A stretch of DNA of 7,847 bases from Paracoccaceae bacterium (GTDB lineage Bacteria > Pseudomonadota > Alphaproteobacteria > Rhodobacterales > Rhodobacteraceae): NCBI GenBank assembly GCA_007123625.1, contig SKKS01000140.1, forward strand, positions 1 to 7,847, in the 5' to 3' direction. This document shows positions 1 through 6,957 of the stretch, piece after piece (position 1 is the first letter of the stretch; each line of letters opens with the position of its first letter). Position numbers and translations under genes: made by a program. The notes under the pieces were generated by a model. That model made no database searches. It was not told where the DNA came from and saw only the letters and a program-made list of their open reading frames with translations.

Positions 1-64
1 CAGGCGGCGGCGGTGGCATGGCGCCGGGGGTCGGCTCGGCTCGGGGGGCGACGCGCTGGTCCAT
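1..64 (-). CDS. yejE: YejE-like ABC importer permease, N-terminal start only (partial)
   Basis: An ATG on the minus strand at 64-62 opens a frame that runs out of the window at position 1, giving 21 codons that begin MDQRVAPRAEPTPG and end in a proline run. A ribosome binding site (GGGAGA) lies about 8 bases upstream, and the start follows the yejB stop by only 3 bases, so the two are almost certainly co-transcribed. The visible residues are a low-complexity Ala/Pro-rich cytoplasmic leader with no diagnostic motif. The name comes only from position: in yej operons the gene after yejB is yejE, the second permease subunit, followed by the ATPase yejF. A second in-frame ATG at 19-17 could be the true start. 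Confidence 0.6.
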   Translation of the reverse strand, partial: MDQRVAPRAEPTPGAMPPPPP

Positions 65-67
65 GGC

Positions 68-1156
68 TCAGGTCTCCCGCGTTTCGAAATCGATACGCGG
101 GTCGATCCAGACATACATCAGGTCCGAGATGATCCCCACCACCAGCCCGATCAGCCCGAACACGAACAATGTGCCGAACATGACCGGGTAATCGCGCGCC
201 ACTGCGGCCTCGAACCCCAGCCGCCCCAGCCCGTCGAGCGAGAAGATGGTCTCGATGATCAGCGAGCCGCCGAAGAACACGCCCACGAAAACCGCCGGGA
301 ACCCGGCAATGACGATCAGCATGGCATTTCGGAACACATGGCCATACAGCACCCGCCGCTCGGACAGACCCTTGGCACGCGCGGTCATTACATACTGCTT
401 GCGGATTTCATCAAGAAAGCTGTTCTTGGTCAGCAGCGTCAGCGTGGCAAAAGCCGAAATGGTCGAAGCCAGCACCGGCAGCGTGATGTGCCACAGGTAA
501 TCCAGCGCCTTGCCCAGCGGCGAAAGCTGGTCCCATACCTCCTGGCTCGACGTCAGGCCCCGCGAGGGGAATATCTGCCAGTATGACCCGCCCGCGAACA
601 GCACCAGCAACAGGATCGCGAACAGAAAGCCAGGAATGGCATAGCCCACGATAATCACGCCCGACGTCCAGGTATCAAAGCGCGATCCGTCGCGCACCGC
701 CTTGGCGATCCCCAGCGGGATCGACACCAGATAGGCGATCACCGTGGACCACAGCCCCAGCGTGATCGACACCGGCATCTTTTCCAGAACCAGCTCCATC
801 ACCCCGATGGAGCGGAAGTAACTGGTGCCGAAGTCCAGCCGCATGTAGTTCCACATCATCCCGAAGAAGCGTTCCACGGGCGGCTTGTCAAAGCCGAATT
901 CGCGTTCAAGCTGGGCGATGAACTCGGGCGGCAGACCGCGCGCGCCACGATAGGTGTCGTCCCCGCGCTGGCCGACGGACGCATCCGCCCCGCCCCCGGA
1001 GAAGCGCTCGAACACATCGCCTTCGCCCTCCATCTGGGCGATGATTTGCTCGATCGGACCGCCCGGGACGAACTGCACCAGCGTGAAGTTGATCACCATG
1101 ATCCCGAACAGGGTCGGTATGATCAGCGCAAGCCGCCGCAGGATATAGTTGATCAT
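68..1156 (-). CDS. yejB: YejB, inner-membrane permease of a peptide/microcin C-type ABC importer
   Basis: This 362-residue protein is one of two membrane subunits of a Yej (microcin C/oligopeptide) ABC importer, moving solute from the YejA binding protein into the cytoplasm using ATP hydrolysed by YejF. The N terminus (RRLALIIPTLFGIMVINF, residues 7-24) is the usual first membrane helix. A Gly-rich periplasmic loop at about 40-75 matches the insert in E. coli YejB. Further hydrophobic spans lie near 130-152, 163-188, 222-243, 276-304 and 327-349. The cytoplasmic EAA loop that contacts the ATPase is at about 252-278 (core TARAKG at 258-263). The C terminus ends DPRIDFE as in E. coli YejB, and the length is typical. 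The ATG follows the yejA stop by 7 bases, with AAGG about 10 bases upstream, so it is the second gene of the operon. Family assignment is secure; the real substrate is not shown by sequence. Confidence 0.95.
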   Translation of the reverse strand: MINYILRRLALIIPTLFGIMVINFTLVQFVPGGPIEQIIAQMEGEGDVFERFSGGGADASVGQRGDDTYRGARGLPPEFIAQLEREFGFDKPPVERFFGMMWNYMRLDFGTSYFRSIGVMELVLEKMPVSITLGLWSTVIAYLVSIPLGIAKAVRDGSRFDTWTSGVIIVGYAIPGFLFAILLLVLFAGGSYWQIFPSRGLTSSQEVWDQLSPLGKALDYLWHITLPVLASTISAFATLTLLTKNSFLDEIRKQYVMTARAKGLSERRVLYGHVFRNAMLIVIAGFPAVFVGVFFGGSLIIETIFSLDGLGRLGFEAAVARDYPVMFGTLFVFGLIGLVVGIISDLMYVWIDPRIDFETRET

Positions 1157-1163
1157 TCCGGGC

Positions 1164-3140
1164 TTACCTTATGGCGCCGGCGGCGCGCAGGGCGTCGTAA
1201 CGGTCCTGATCGAACCACCAGAAATCCAGCTCGCCGATGGCGAAGGGCGGGAATTCGTCGGGGTGGTCGAACATGTCCCAATGCGCGACCCAGGCAACCG
1301 GCGTGTACCAGGTGTGGATCATGAAACGCTCCCAACGCAGCACCCGGTCCAGCACCATCAGCGCGGTGTCGCGCTCGTCGGGGCCGGGCGCCATCAGCGC
1401 CTCGTCGATCACCGCGTCCACCAGCGGGCTGCGCAGGGTGGCGGGATTGAACACATCATCGGCCGAGTCCGATCCGAACCGCTGGTGCAGCCCGGTGCCT
1501 GCGTCGACAAGCGCTACATAGCCGTCCACGATCATGTCGTAGTCCTTGTCGCGGCGGCGCTGGGTGTATTGCGCCGCATCGATGCGCTGGAACCGCGCAT
1601 CGACGCCCATGGCCTGCAGGTTCTGGGTAAAGGTTTCGACAATCGATTCCATCGTCGCCGACCCCGAGGCATTGACAGGGATGGTGATGCGCATGGTCTG
1701 GCCGCTGGCGTTGCGGCGGATGCCGTCACTGCCGACCTCCCAGCCCGCTTCGTCCAGCAGCGCCATCGCCCGTCGCATGTTCGCCCGGTCATTCAGCCGC
1801 TCGGGGCTGGACGTATGCGCCATCAGTGCGGGTTCGGTAAACAGCTCCGGCGGCACCAGATCGCCCAGCCGTTCCAGCAATGCGCGTTCGGCATCGGTCG
1901 GCAGGCCATCGGCCTGGTGCAGGCCCTCGCTGAACGAATGGCGCTGTTCGAACAGCCCGTATTGCAGGGTCTCGTTCGTCCATTCGAAGTTGAAGCCCAG
2001 CGTGATCGCCTCGCGGACGAGGCGGTCGGCGAACATCTCGCGTTCCAGGTTGAACACGAAACCGCTGGGCGTGGGCGGCGTACCCACGGGCACTTCCTTC
2101 TGCACCACATGGCCCCGCTGGACGGCGGGGAAATCGTAGCCCGTGGCCCACTGGCGCGAATTGTTTTCCTGACGGAAGGTGTATTCCGCGGTCTGGAAGT
2201 TCTGGAAGGCCGCGGCGCCATCGGCGAAGTATTCGACGCGGATGACATCGAAATTGTGCCGCCCCCGATTAACCGGCAGATCGGCGCCCCAATAGTCGGA
2301 GTTGCGGCGATAGACGATGGAGCGGTTGATCTCGTAGCTGTCAAGGACATAGGGGCCGGAGCCGGGAGCAGCCTCTAGCCGCGATTCGTCCAGCCGTGCG
2401 CCTGTTTCCTCGTACCAGGCGCGTGGGAAAACGGGCGTAGACCCCACCTGGTCGATCAGTGACCGGCGCGAAATGTCGGGCGCGAAGGTAAATTTCACCG
2501 TGTGATCGTCCAATGCCTCGGCGTCCAGAACACGGGCACCGACACCAAGCGCGTAGGAGGGCAATCCCTGCTCAATGAACAGGTTATGGCTGAAGACCAC
2601 ATCATGGGCGGTGACGGGTGTGCCGTCAGAGAACCGCGCTTCGGGGCGCATGTGGAAAATCGCCCAGTCCTTGGTGTCGGGGTACTCGACCGTATGCGCC
2701 AGAAGCCCATAAGATTCGCCCAGAGCATCGGCGGGCACCGAACCGGCGCCGAACAATTCGCCGGAGGCCAGAAGGCTTTCGTACACCGCCCAAGAATAGG
2801 CGCCGGCCCGCCCCTGTCGGCTGTAAGGATTCATCGAATCGAACGTGCCCTGCGCCGATACCCGCATCTCGCCGCCCTTGGGCGCATCGGGGTTGACGTA
2901 GGAAAAATGAGGAAAGTCAGCGTCATAGGTCAGATCGCCATAGAAGGAATAGCCGTGCGACACGATCATTCCGTCCCCGGCGGCCGCTTCTTCGGCGGTG
3001 TCGGCAGTCGCCCACAGCGCCGATGCGGCAAGCGCGGACAGTACCAGCACCGCGCCACCAAGGGCCAGCTGCGGAAGGCCCGTCCGGGAAACGAGTTCAT
3101 GAGCGCTGACCGCTTTTGCCTCTGACCGTCGACTGTTCAT
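1164..3140 (-). CDS. yejA: YejA, periplasmic solute-binding protein of the Yej importer
   Basis: This is an extracellular solute-binding protein of family 5 (SBP_bac_5, the OppA/DppA type), 658 residues, which captures oligopeptide-like ligands in the periplasm for YejBEF. After the signal region, residues 62-90 (HGYSFYGDL, then YVNPDAPKGG) match the conserved start of YejA proteins. A hydrophobic core at about 28-41, followed by ALWA near 41-44, suggests a signal peptide cut near residue 44; the n-region before it is unusually long. An RR pair at 4-5 is too far from the core and lacks the Phe of a Tat motif, so Sec export is favoured. I chose the ATG at 3140 because GGGAGGG sits 7 bases upstream; a TTG two codons earlier would put that site almost on the start. 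It is the first gene of the operon. A 409-codon frame on the opposite strand is a high-GC antisense shadow. Confidence 0.93.
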   Translation of the reverse strand: MNSRRSEAKAVSAHELVSRTGLPQLALGGAVLVLSALAASALWATADTAEEAAAGDGMIVSHGYSFYGDLTYDADFPHFSYVNPDAPKGGEMRVSAQGTFDSMNPYSRQGRAGAYSWAVYESLLASGELFGAGSVPADALGESYGLLAHTVEYPDTKDWAIFHMRPEARFSDGTPVTAHDVVFSHNLFIEQGLPSYALGVGARVLDAEALDDHTVKFTFAPDISRRSLIDQVGSTPVFPRAWYEETGARLDESRLEAAPGSGPYVLDSYEINRSIVYRRNSDYWGADLPVNRGRHNFDVIRVEYFADGAAAFQNFQTAEYTFRQENNSRQWATGYDFPAVQRGHVVQKEVPVGTPPTPSGFVFNLEREMFADRLVREAITLGFNFEWTNETLQYGLFEQRHSFSEGLHQADGLPTDAERALLERLGDLVPPELFTEPALMAHTSSPERLNDRANMRRAMALLDEAGWEVGSDGIRRNASGQTMRITIPVNASGSATMESIVETFTQNLQAMGVDARFQRIDAAQYTQRRRDKDYDMIVDGYVALVDAGTGLHQRFGSDSADDVFNPATLRSPLVDAVIDEALMAPGPDERDTALMVLDRVLRWERFMIHTWYTPVAWVAHWDMFDHPDEFPPFAIGELDFWWFDQDRYDALRAAGAIR

Positions 3141-3178
3141 GCGCAAACCCTCCCGGAAGCGACTGTTGCCTTTCGGGC

Positions 3179-3207
3179 AGTATTTAGCCTATTTCCAGCC
3201 CTGTCGA
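3179..3207 (-). promoter_or_regulatory. Possible sigma-70 promoter of yejABE(F)
   Basis: On the minus strand TCGACA (3207-3202; 5 of 6 to TTGACA) and AATACT (3184-3179; 4 of 6 to TATAAT) are separated by 17 bases. Transcription would begin near 3172, leaving a leader of about 32 bases with the GGGAGGG ribosome binding site. It is the best match I found in the gap upstream of yejA, but this is a by-eye consensus match only. Confidence 0.35.
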
Positions 3208-3223
3208 TGGTGCAGGCGCGAAT

Positions 3224-3255
3224 ACCCGGTTCAAACAAGGTATTTTGATCCGGGT
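3224..3255. promoter_or_regulatory. Inverted repeat upstream of yejA, possible operator
   Basis: ACCCGGTTCAAA (3224-3235) and TTTGATCCGGGT (3244-3255) form an inverted repeat with 11 of 12 positions complementary and an 8-base spacer. A second, shorter dyad, AATACC (3221-3226) and GGTATT (3239-3244), interlocks with it. The repeat lies between the cycM terminator and the proposed yejA promoter, its near arm about 17 bases beyond the -35 box, which would suit an activator or a repressor site. No T-run typical of a terminator follows it in either direction. That it binds a regulator is inference. Confidence 0.45.
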
Positions 3256-3261
3256 TTCTGC

Positions 3262-3296
3262 AAAGAAAACGGGCCGTGCCCCGTGGGACGGCCCGT
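3262..3296 (-). terminator. Rho-independent terminator of cycM
   Basis: ACGGGCCGT (3269-3277) and ACGGCCCGT (3288-3296) are perfectly complementary 9-bp arms around a 10-base loop. Read on the minus strand, the hairpin is followed at once by TTTTCTTTG, a T-rich tract. It begins 25 bases after the cycM stop codon, so it should end the cycM transcript before the yejA promoter region. Confidence 0.85.
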
Positions 3297-3321
3297 CAGC
3301 AGCGCCCAAGCCGCAGGTCAC

Positions 3322-3831
3322 TTACTGGCTCTCGGCTTCCATATAGGCGATCAGGTTGGCGCGATCCGCCGCGCCGACCATCCCGCGATAGTTCATCGAA
3401 GTACCTGGCGCCACGCTTGCGGGCGCCGTCAGGAATGCCGACAGCAGTTCCGGCGTCCAGACATCACCAGCCTGATCCAGCGCGCCCGAGTAATTGAACC
3501 CTGCGACCGAACCGACCTCGCGATTGACGATCCCGTGCAGGTAGGGACCGACGCCGTTGCGTCCGGCTTCCAGCGCGTGACACGCGCGGCACTGGCTCCA
3601 AAGGCGGGACCCGGCTGCGGGATCCGCAGCGGCGAACAACTCCTCGAAGCTCAGCTCCACCTCGGGTTCGGCATCGACGTCATCCATACCGGTATCGATA
3701 ACGAACGCAGGCGCAGCCGCATAATTTCGCGGCTTGTAGATCTCGTCCGCGGCCCATTTCGCCACAAGAAAGATCAGAAGCGCGCCGCAAAACGCTGCCA
3801 CGGCCTTGGTGATGACCATCGTGTCGAACAT
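3322..3831 (-). CDS. cycM: Membrane-anchored c-type cytochrome (CycM / cytochrome c552 type)
   Basis: This 169-residue class I cytochrome c carries electrons from the bc1 complex to a terminal oxidase while tethered to the periplasmic face of the inner membrane. The N terminus (MFDTMVITKAVAAF) and a single hydrophobic helix at about 8-26 resemble the uncleaved anchor of Paracoccus denitrificans CycM. An acidic linker (about 35-65) leads to the heme domain. The heme motif CRACH is at 81-85, giving two Cys for covalent attachment and His85 as axial ligand. Met146 in PGTSM is the likely second ligand, aligning with KGTKM of Paracoccus CycM, and the end (RANLIAYMEAESQ) is typical. The length is close to the roughly 176 residues of CycM. 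It diverges from pheA and has its own terminator. Cytochrome cy of Rhodobacter is a related alternative name. Heme ligation by Met146 is inferred by alignment from memory. Confidence 0.92.
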   Translation of the reverse strand: MFDTMVITKAVAAFCGALLIFLVAKWAADEIYKPRNYAAAPAFVIDTGMDDVDAEPEVELSFEELFAAADPAAGSRLWSQCRACHALEAGRNGVGPYLHGIVNREVGSVAGFNYSGALDQAGDVWTPELLSAFLTAPASVAPGTSMNYRGMVGAADRANLIAYMEAESQ

Positions 3832-3865
3832 GTCTCAATCTCTCGCTGCCCTGCCGGTTTGGCGT

Positions 3866-3895
3866 TATCTATCCGCTTCCCCTTGCCAGATTCAA
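3866..3895 (-). promoter_or_regulatory. Weak candidate promoter for cycM
   Basis: On the minus strand TTGAAT (3895-3890) and TAGATA (3871-3866) are separated by 18 bases, giving a leader of roughly 30 bases to the cycM ATG. The -35 match is reasonable and the -10 match poor (3 of 6). A start site is expected somewhere in this 125-bp divergent gap; this is only the best candidate seen. I found no equally good promoter for pheA on the plus strand. Confidence 0.25.
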
Positions 3896-3956
3896 GCGAT
3901 AGTTACCGCGACGAAATGCCCAACCTGCCGATTTTCCAGAACCGGAGCCCGAGTTC

Positions 3957-4790
3957 ATGACCCAGCGCATTGCCTTTCAGGGCGAGCCCGGCGCCTATTC
4001 GCACGAAGCCTGCCGCATCGCCCGCCCCGAAATGGAAGCCGTCCCCTGCCGCACCTTCGAGGATGCGATCGAGATGACGCGCATCGGAGAAACCGATCTG
4101 GCGATGCTTCCGGTCGAAAATTCGACCTTCGGGCGGGTGGCGGACATCCACCACCTGCTGCCCGCGTCCGACCTGCATATCGTGGGCGAAGCGTTTGTGC
4201 GCGTGCATATCAACCTGCTTGCGCTGCCTGGTACGCGGCTGGAAGACGTGAGATCGGCCATGAGCCACACCATGCTGCTGGGCCAGTGCCGCGACTTCCT
4301 GCGCCGACATGACATCCGTCGCGTGACCGGCGCCGACACCGCCGGGTCCGCACGCCGCATTGCCGAAATCGGCGATCCCGCACAGGCGGCGCTGGCGTCC
4401 GAGCTGGCCGCAGAGATCTATGGTCTGGAGGTGCTGGCACGCCATATCGAGGACCAGTCCTCAAACACGACGCGGTTTCTTGTCATGTCGCCGAAACCCG
4501 ACCTGACCCGGCGCGGGGATCACGGCATGGTCACGGCATTCGTCTTTCGCGTGCGCAACATCCCGGCCGCGCTCTACAAGGCAATGGGCGGTTTCGCCAC
4601 CAACGGTGTGAACATGACCAAGCTGGAAAGCTACATGGTCGGCGGGTCGTTCACCGCCACCCAGTTCTTTGCCGAGATCGAGGGCCACCCCGAGGACCAC
4701 AACGTGCAACTGGCGATGGAAGAGCTCGGTTACTTCACCTCGATGATCAAGATCCTGGGCACCTATCCGGCGGATCCGATGCGCAACTAG
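3957..4790 (+). CDS. pheA: Prephenate dehydratase (monofunctional, PDT + ACT domains)
   Basis: This 277-residue cytoplasmic enzyme decarboxylates and dehydrates prephenate to phenylpyruvate, the committed step of phenylalanine synthesis. The catalytic domain spans about 4-178: it opens IAFQGEPGAYSHEA, carries ENSTFG at 54-59, and has the hallmark TRF motif at 172-174 (within SSNTTRF), whose Thr is catalytic in the family. An ACT regulatory domain follows at about 190-272. It normally binds phenylalanine for feedback inhibition through an ESRP motif; here the matching position reads ESYM (224-227). There is no chorismate mutase domain, unlike enteric PheA, and the length is normal for the single-function form. 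The start is fixed by GGAG 9 bases upstream of the ATG. It stands alone, divergent from cycM and convergent with ispB. Feedback sensitivity cannot be judged from sequence alone. Confidence 0.96.
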   Translation: MTQRIAFQGEPGAYSHEACRIARPEMEAVPCRTFEDAIEMTRIGETDLAMLPVENSTFGRVADIHHLLPASDLHIVGEAFVRVHINLLALPGTRLEDVRSAMSHTMLLGQCRDFLRRHDIRRVTGADTAGSARRIAEIGDPAQAALASELAAEIYGLEVLARHIEDQSSNTTRFLVMSPKPDLTRRGDHGMVTAFVFRVRNIPAALYKAMGGFATNGVNMTKLESYMVGGSFTATQFFAEIEGHPEDHNVQLAMEELGYFTSMIKILGTYPADPMRN

Positions 4791-4802
4791 GAGCGGCGCG
4801 CG

Positions 4803-4839
4803 GGCCGGTCAGGTCACGCGTGCGACCACATAACCGGCC
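4803..4839. terminator. Possible hairpin between convergent pheA and ispB
   Basis: GGCCGGT (4803-4809) and ACCGGCC (4833-4839) are 7-bp complementary arms, with an inner GGTC (4812-4815) / GACC (4824-4827) pair between them. The structure begins 13 bases after the pheA stop and covers the ispB stop and last codons. It could end transcription of pheA, but no T-run follows on either strand and part of it is coding, so the match may be chance in GC-rich DNA. Confidence 0.25.
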
Positions 4840-5810
4840 AGTTCATCGAGCATGGTGCGCAGGTCGGTATCCGGCAGAACCCCAAGCGCCGCGCGCGCCG
4901 TCGCCACCCAGTCCAGCGCCGACTTGCGCACACCGTCAAGCGCGCCGTGCCGCGCCATCAGCGCCATTGCGTGCTCCAGATCGCCGGGGCGCTGGTCGCG
5001 CCGTTCGATGACCCGCTCCCAAAAGGCGCGCTCTTCCGCATCCGCACAGGCGACGGCGCGAATGAGCGGCAGCGTTGGCTTGCCCTCGCGGAAATCATCG
5101 CCCAAGTTCTTGCCGATCCCCGTGCCTGCCCCGCCGTAGTCCAGGAAATCATCGACAATCTGGAACCCCATACCCAGCGCATCGCCATAGCGCCGCAAGG
5201 CGTCGGCCTGCGGCTCGGGCGCGCCCGCGATCACCGCGCCCGCTTCGGTCGCGGCCGAGAACAGCGCCGCCGTCTTTCCACGGATCACCCGTTCATAGGT
5301 CGCCTCGTCGGTGGCCAGATTGCGCACGGTGGTAAGCTGCAGCACCTCGCCCTCGGCGATGGTGGCCGCCGCGTTCGACAGGATATCGAGCACCCGAAGC
5401 GAGTCACATTCCACCATCAGCTGGAAAGCGCGCGCAAACAGGTAATCCCCCACCAGCACCGAGGACTTGTTGTCCCACAACAGGTTCGCCGTCGGACGCC
5501 CGCGCCGCTGCGCGCTGCCGTCGACGACATCGTCATGCAGCAGCGTCGCGGTGTGAATGAACTCGACCGTGGCCGCCAGCCGGATGTGATGTTCGCCCGC
5601 GTATCCGCACAGCCGCGCCGACGCCAGCGTCAGCATCGGGCGCAGCCGTTTGCCGCCCGCTTCGATCAGATGCGCCGTGACCTCGGGGATACGCGGCGCG
5701 CTTTCGGACGCCATACGAGTCCGGATCAGGGTGTTGACCCGATCAAGCTCGGGCGCCAGGGCGCGTGCAAGCTGGTCGTGCGGTTTCAGCGTCAATTGAT
5801 CCAGACTCAT
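4809..5810 (-). CDS. ispB: Long-chain all-trans polyprenyl diphosphate synthase (ubiquinone side chain)
   Basis: This 333-residue prenyltransferase adds isopentenyl diphosphate units to an allylic primer to make the C40-C50 tail of ubiquinone. Family landmarks appear in order: GGKRLRP (52-58), first Asp-rich motif DDVVD (93-97), GDYLFARAF (121-129), second Asp-rich motif DDFLD (220-224), and GKNLGDD with GKPTLP (233-248). The two Asp clusters bind Mg2+ and diphosphate. The fifth residue before the first Asp motif is Ala88 (HTATLLHDD), small as in long-chain enzymes and not aromatic as in short-chain ones. In this lineage the expected product is decaprenyl diphosphate (Q10), but exact chain length is inference. 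I chose the ATG at 5810 (MSLDQLTLKPHD), as related proteins start here; an upstream TTG at 5834 would add 8 residues. The start is divergent from the DUF2007 gene by 53 bases. Confidence 0.94.
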   Translation of the reverse strand: MSLDQLTLKPHDQLARALAPELDRVNTLIRTRMASESAPRIPEVTAHLIEAGGKRLRPMLTLASARLCGYAGEHHIRLAATVEFIHTATLLHDDVVDGSAQRRGRPTANLLWDNKSSVLVGDYLFARAFQLMVECDSLRVLDILSNAAATIAEGEVLQLTTVRNLATDEATYERVIRGKTAALFSAATEAGAVIAGAPEPQADALRRYGDALGMGFQIVDDFLDYGGAGTGIGKNLGDDFREGKPTLPLIRAVACADAEERAFWERVIERRDQRPGDLEHAMALMARHGALDGVRKSALDWVATARAALGVLPDTDLRTMLDELAGYVVARVT

Positions 5811-5863
5811 TCCCACTCGCTCTGATCTCGACAATGCGCGCAGCTTCGGACTAGGGTCACTCC

Positions 5864-6079
5864 ATGAAAGAGCTTCTGCGTACCACAGACCCGACCGTCA
5901 TACCCTACGCCAAAGTCCTCCTCGCCAGTGAGGATATAGAAGCGTTCGAGCTTGACGTCCATATGAGCGCGCTTGAAGGCAGCATTGGCATATTGCCGCG
6001 CCGCCTCATGGTGCGCGAGCGCGATCACTTCCGCGCCAGCGCGCTGATACGCGATTTCGGCATCCCGGTCGAAAGCTGA
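5864..6079 (+). CDS. DUF2007-family small protein
   Basis: This 71-residue soluble protein matches the DUF2007 family, sometimes labelled putative signal-transducing protein, whose function is not established. It begins MKELLRTTDPTVIPYAKVLL and carries the family-like core HMSALEGSIGILPRRLMV (about 33-50), compatible with the small alpha/beta fold expected for the family. The ATG is supported by AGGG (5853-5856) 7 bases upstream. The stop overlaps the start of the TrmN6-like gene by one base (TGATG), so the two are translated from one message and probably coupled. It has no Cys-rich motif, signal peptide or membrane segment. Confidence 0.88.
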   Translation: MKELLRTTDPTVIPYAKVLLASEDIEAFELDVHMSALEGSIGILPRRLMVRERDHFRASALIRDFGIPVES

Positions 6080-6873
6080 TGGCCGTGCCCGAAGCGATCG
6101 GGCCGGTAGCGTCGGGCTTTGCCGAAGATGCCTTGACCCGCGATGCGTTCCTTGGCGGGCGCGTGATGATTCGCCAGCCGCGCGACGGCTATCGCGCCGC
6201 CACCGATCCGGTGTTCCTTGCCGCAGCGGTGCCTGCGGGGCCGGGTCAATCGGTGCTGGATCTGGGGTGCGGCGTGGGTACGGCGGCGCTGTGTCTGGCC
6301 GTTCGGGTGCCGGGGCTGACGCTCTGCGGGGTCGAGGTGCAGCCCGCCTATGCCACGCTTGCGCGCCGCAACGGGGCCGAGAACGGCGCCACGTTCAAGG
6401 TGATCGAGGCCGATCTTTCCGCCCTTCCCGCAGAGTTGCGCAGCCGCACTTTCAACCATGTCATCGCCAACCCGCCCTATTTCGCCCCCCAGGCCCCGGG
6501 TGCCCGCGACGATGGCCGCGACCGAGCCCAGCGCGAGGCCACGCCGCTGGCGGACTGGGTCGACACCGCGCTGCGCCGCTGCCGCGATGGCGGGGTCGTG
6601 ACCATGATCCACCTGACCGAACGCTTGCCCGAGTTGCTGGTCGGTTTTGCCGGGCGCGCGGCGATCACGGTGCTGCCGCTGGCGGCACGGGCGCAACGCC
6701 CGGCCCGGCGCGTGATCGTGCGCGCGCGCAAGGGACGGCGCGACCCATTCGTGTTGCTGCCGCCGCTGGTCGTGCACGAAGGCGCCGGGCACCCCGGCGA
6801 TGGCGAGCATTTCACACCCCTCGTGCGCGCCGTCATGCGCGACGCCGCCGCCCTGCCCTTTGACGTATCCTGA
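6079..6873 (+). CDS. TrmN6/YfiC-like tRNA (adenine-N6)-methyltransferase
   Basis: This 264-residue protein is a class I SAM-dependent methyltransferase of the COG4123 type, related to E. coli TrmN6 (YfiC), which methylates A37 of tRNA-Val. GYRAATDPVFLAAAV (38-52) matches the conserved segment before the Rossmann fold. Motif I is SVLDLGCGVG (58-67), Glu86 is placed to bind the SAM ribose, and NPPY (131-134) is motif IV, used by N6-adenine methylases to hold the target base. The C-terminal third is Arg-rich, as suits RNA binding. Its ATG shares a base with the DUF2007 stop, and it lacks a strong ribosome binding site of its own, which fits translational coupling. Alphaproteobacterial members may differ from E. 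coli in tRNA target, so the exact substrate is uncertain. A hairpin follows 25 bases after the stop. Confidence 0.88.
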   Translation: MAVPEAIGPVASGFAEDALTRDAFLGGRVMIRQPRDGYRAATDPVFLAAAVPAGPGQSVLDLGCGVGTAALCLAVRVPGLTLCGVEVQPAYATLARRNGAENGATFKVIEADLSALPAELRSRTFNHVIANPPYFAPQAPGARDDGRDRAQREATPLADWVDTALRRCRDGGVVTMIHLTERLPELLVGFAGRAAITVLPLAARAQRPARRVIVRARKGRRDPFVLLPPLVVHEGAGHPGDGEHFTPLVRAVMRDAAALPFDVS

Positions 6874-6898
6874 TCACCGGGGGGCGCGCGCCTGTCAC

Positions 6899-6915
6899 CG
6901 CCCCGGTTCGGGGCG
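6899..6915 (+). terminator. Hairpin after the TrmN6-like gene, possible terminator
   Basis: CGCCCCG (6899-6905) and CGGGGCG (6909-6915) pair perfectly over 7 bp around a GTT loop, 25 bases after the stop codon. The sequence after it (TGAAGATGG) has no T-run, so it is at best a weak or factor-assisted terminator. The left arm can also pair with ACCGGGG at 6876-6882. Confidence 0.4.
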
Positions 6916-6957
6916 TGAAGATGGTCCTGCACCGGCAGGCAACTGGTCCCCGATCCA

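Noticed and set aside
1149..2378. A 409-codon open frame on the plus strand, opposite yejA.
   Set aside because: It is fully antisense to a gene with clear family motifs, has no recognisable domains, and such shadows are expected in GC-rich coding DNA.
3882..3896. CTTG-N7-CAAG in the cycM-pheA gap, considered as an FNR-type oxygen-control site for the cytochrome gene.
   Set aside because: The half-sites are TTGCC and TTCAA with the wrong overall length (13 and not 14 bases), so it does not fit TTGAT-N4-ATCAA.
4947..5825. A 292-codon plus-strand frame opposite ispB.
   Set aside because: It is antisense to a well-supported prenyl synthase, with Arg/Gln-rich shadow composition and no motifs.
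5828..5857. TCGACA and TAGGGT, 18 bases apart, as a promoter for the DUF2007 gene.
   Set aside because: It would place the transcript start at the start codon and overlap the AGGG ribosome binding site, which makes it unlikely.
6025..6810. A 261-codon minus-strand frame opposite the methyltransferase.
   Set aside because: It overlaps a gene with intact SAM-binding and NPPY motifs and has no recognisable domain of its own.
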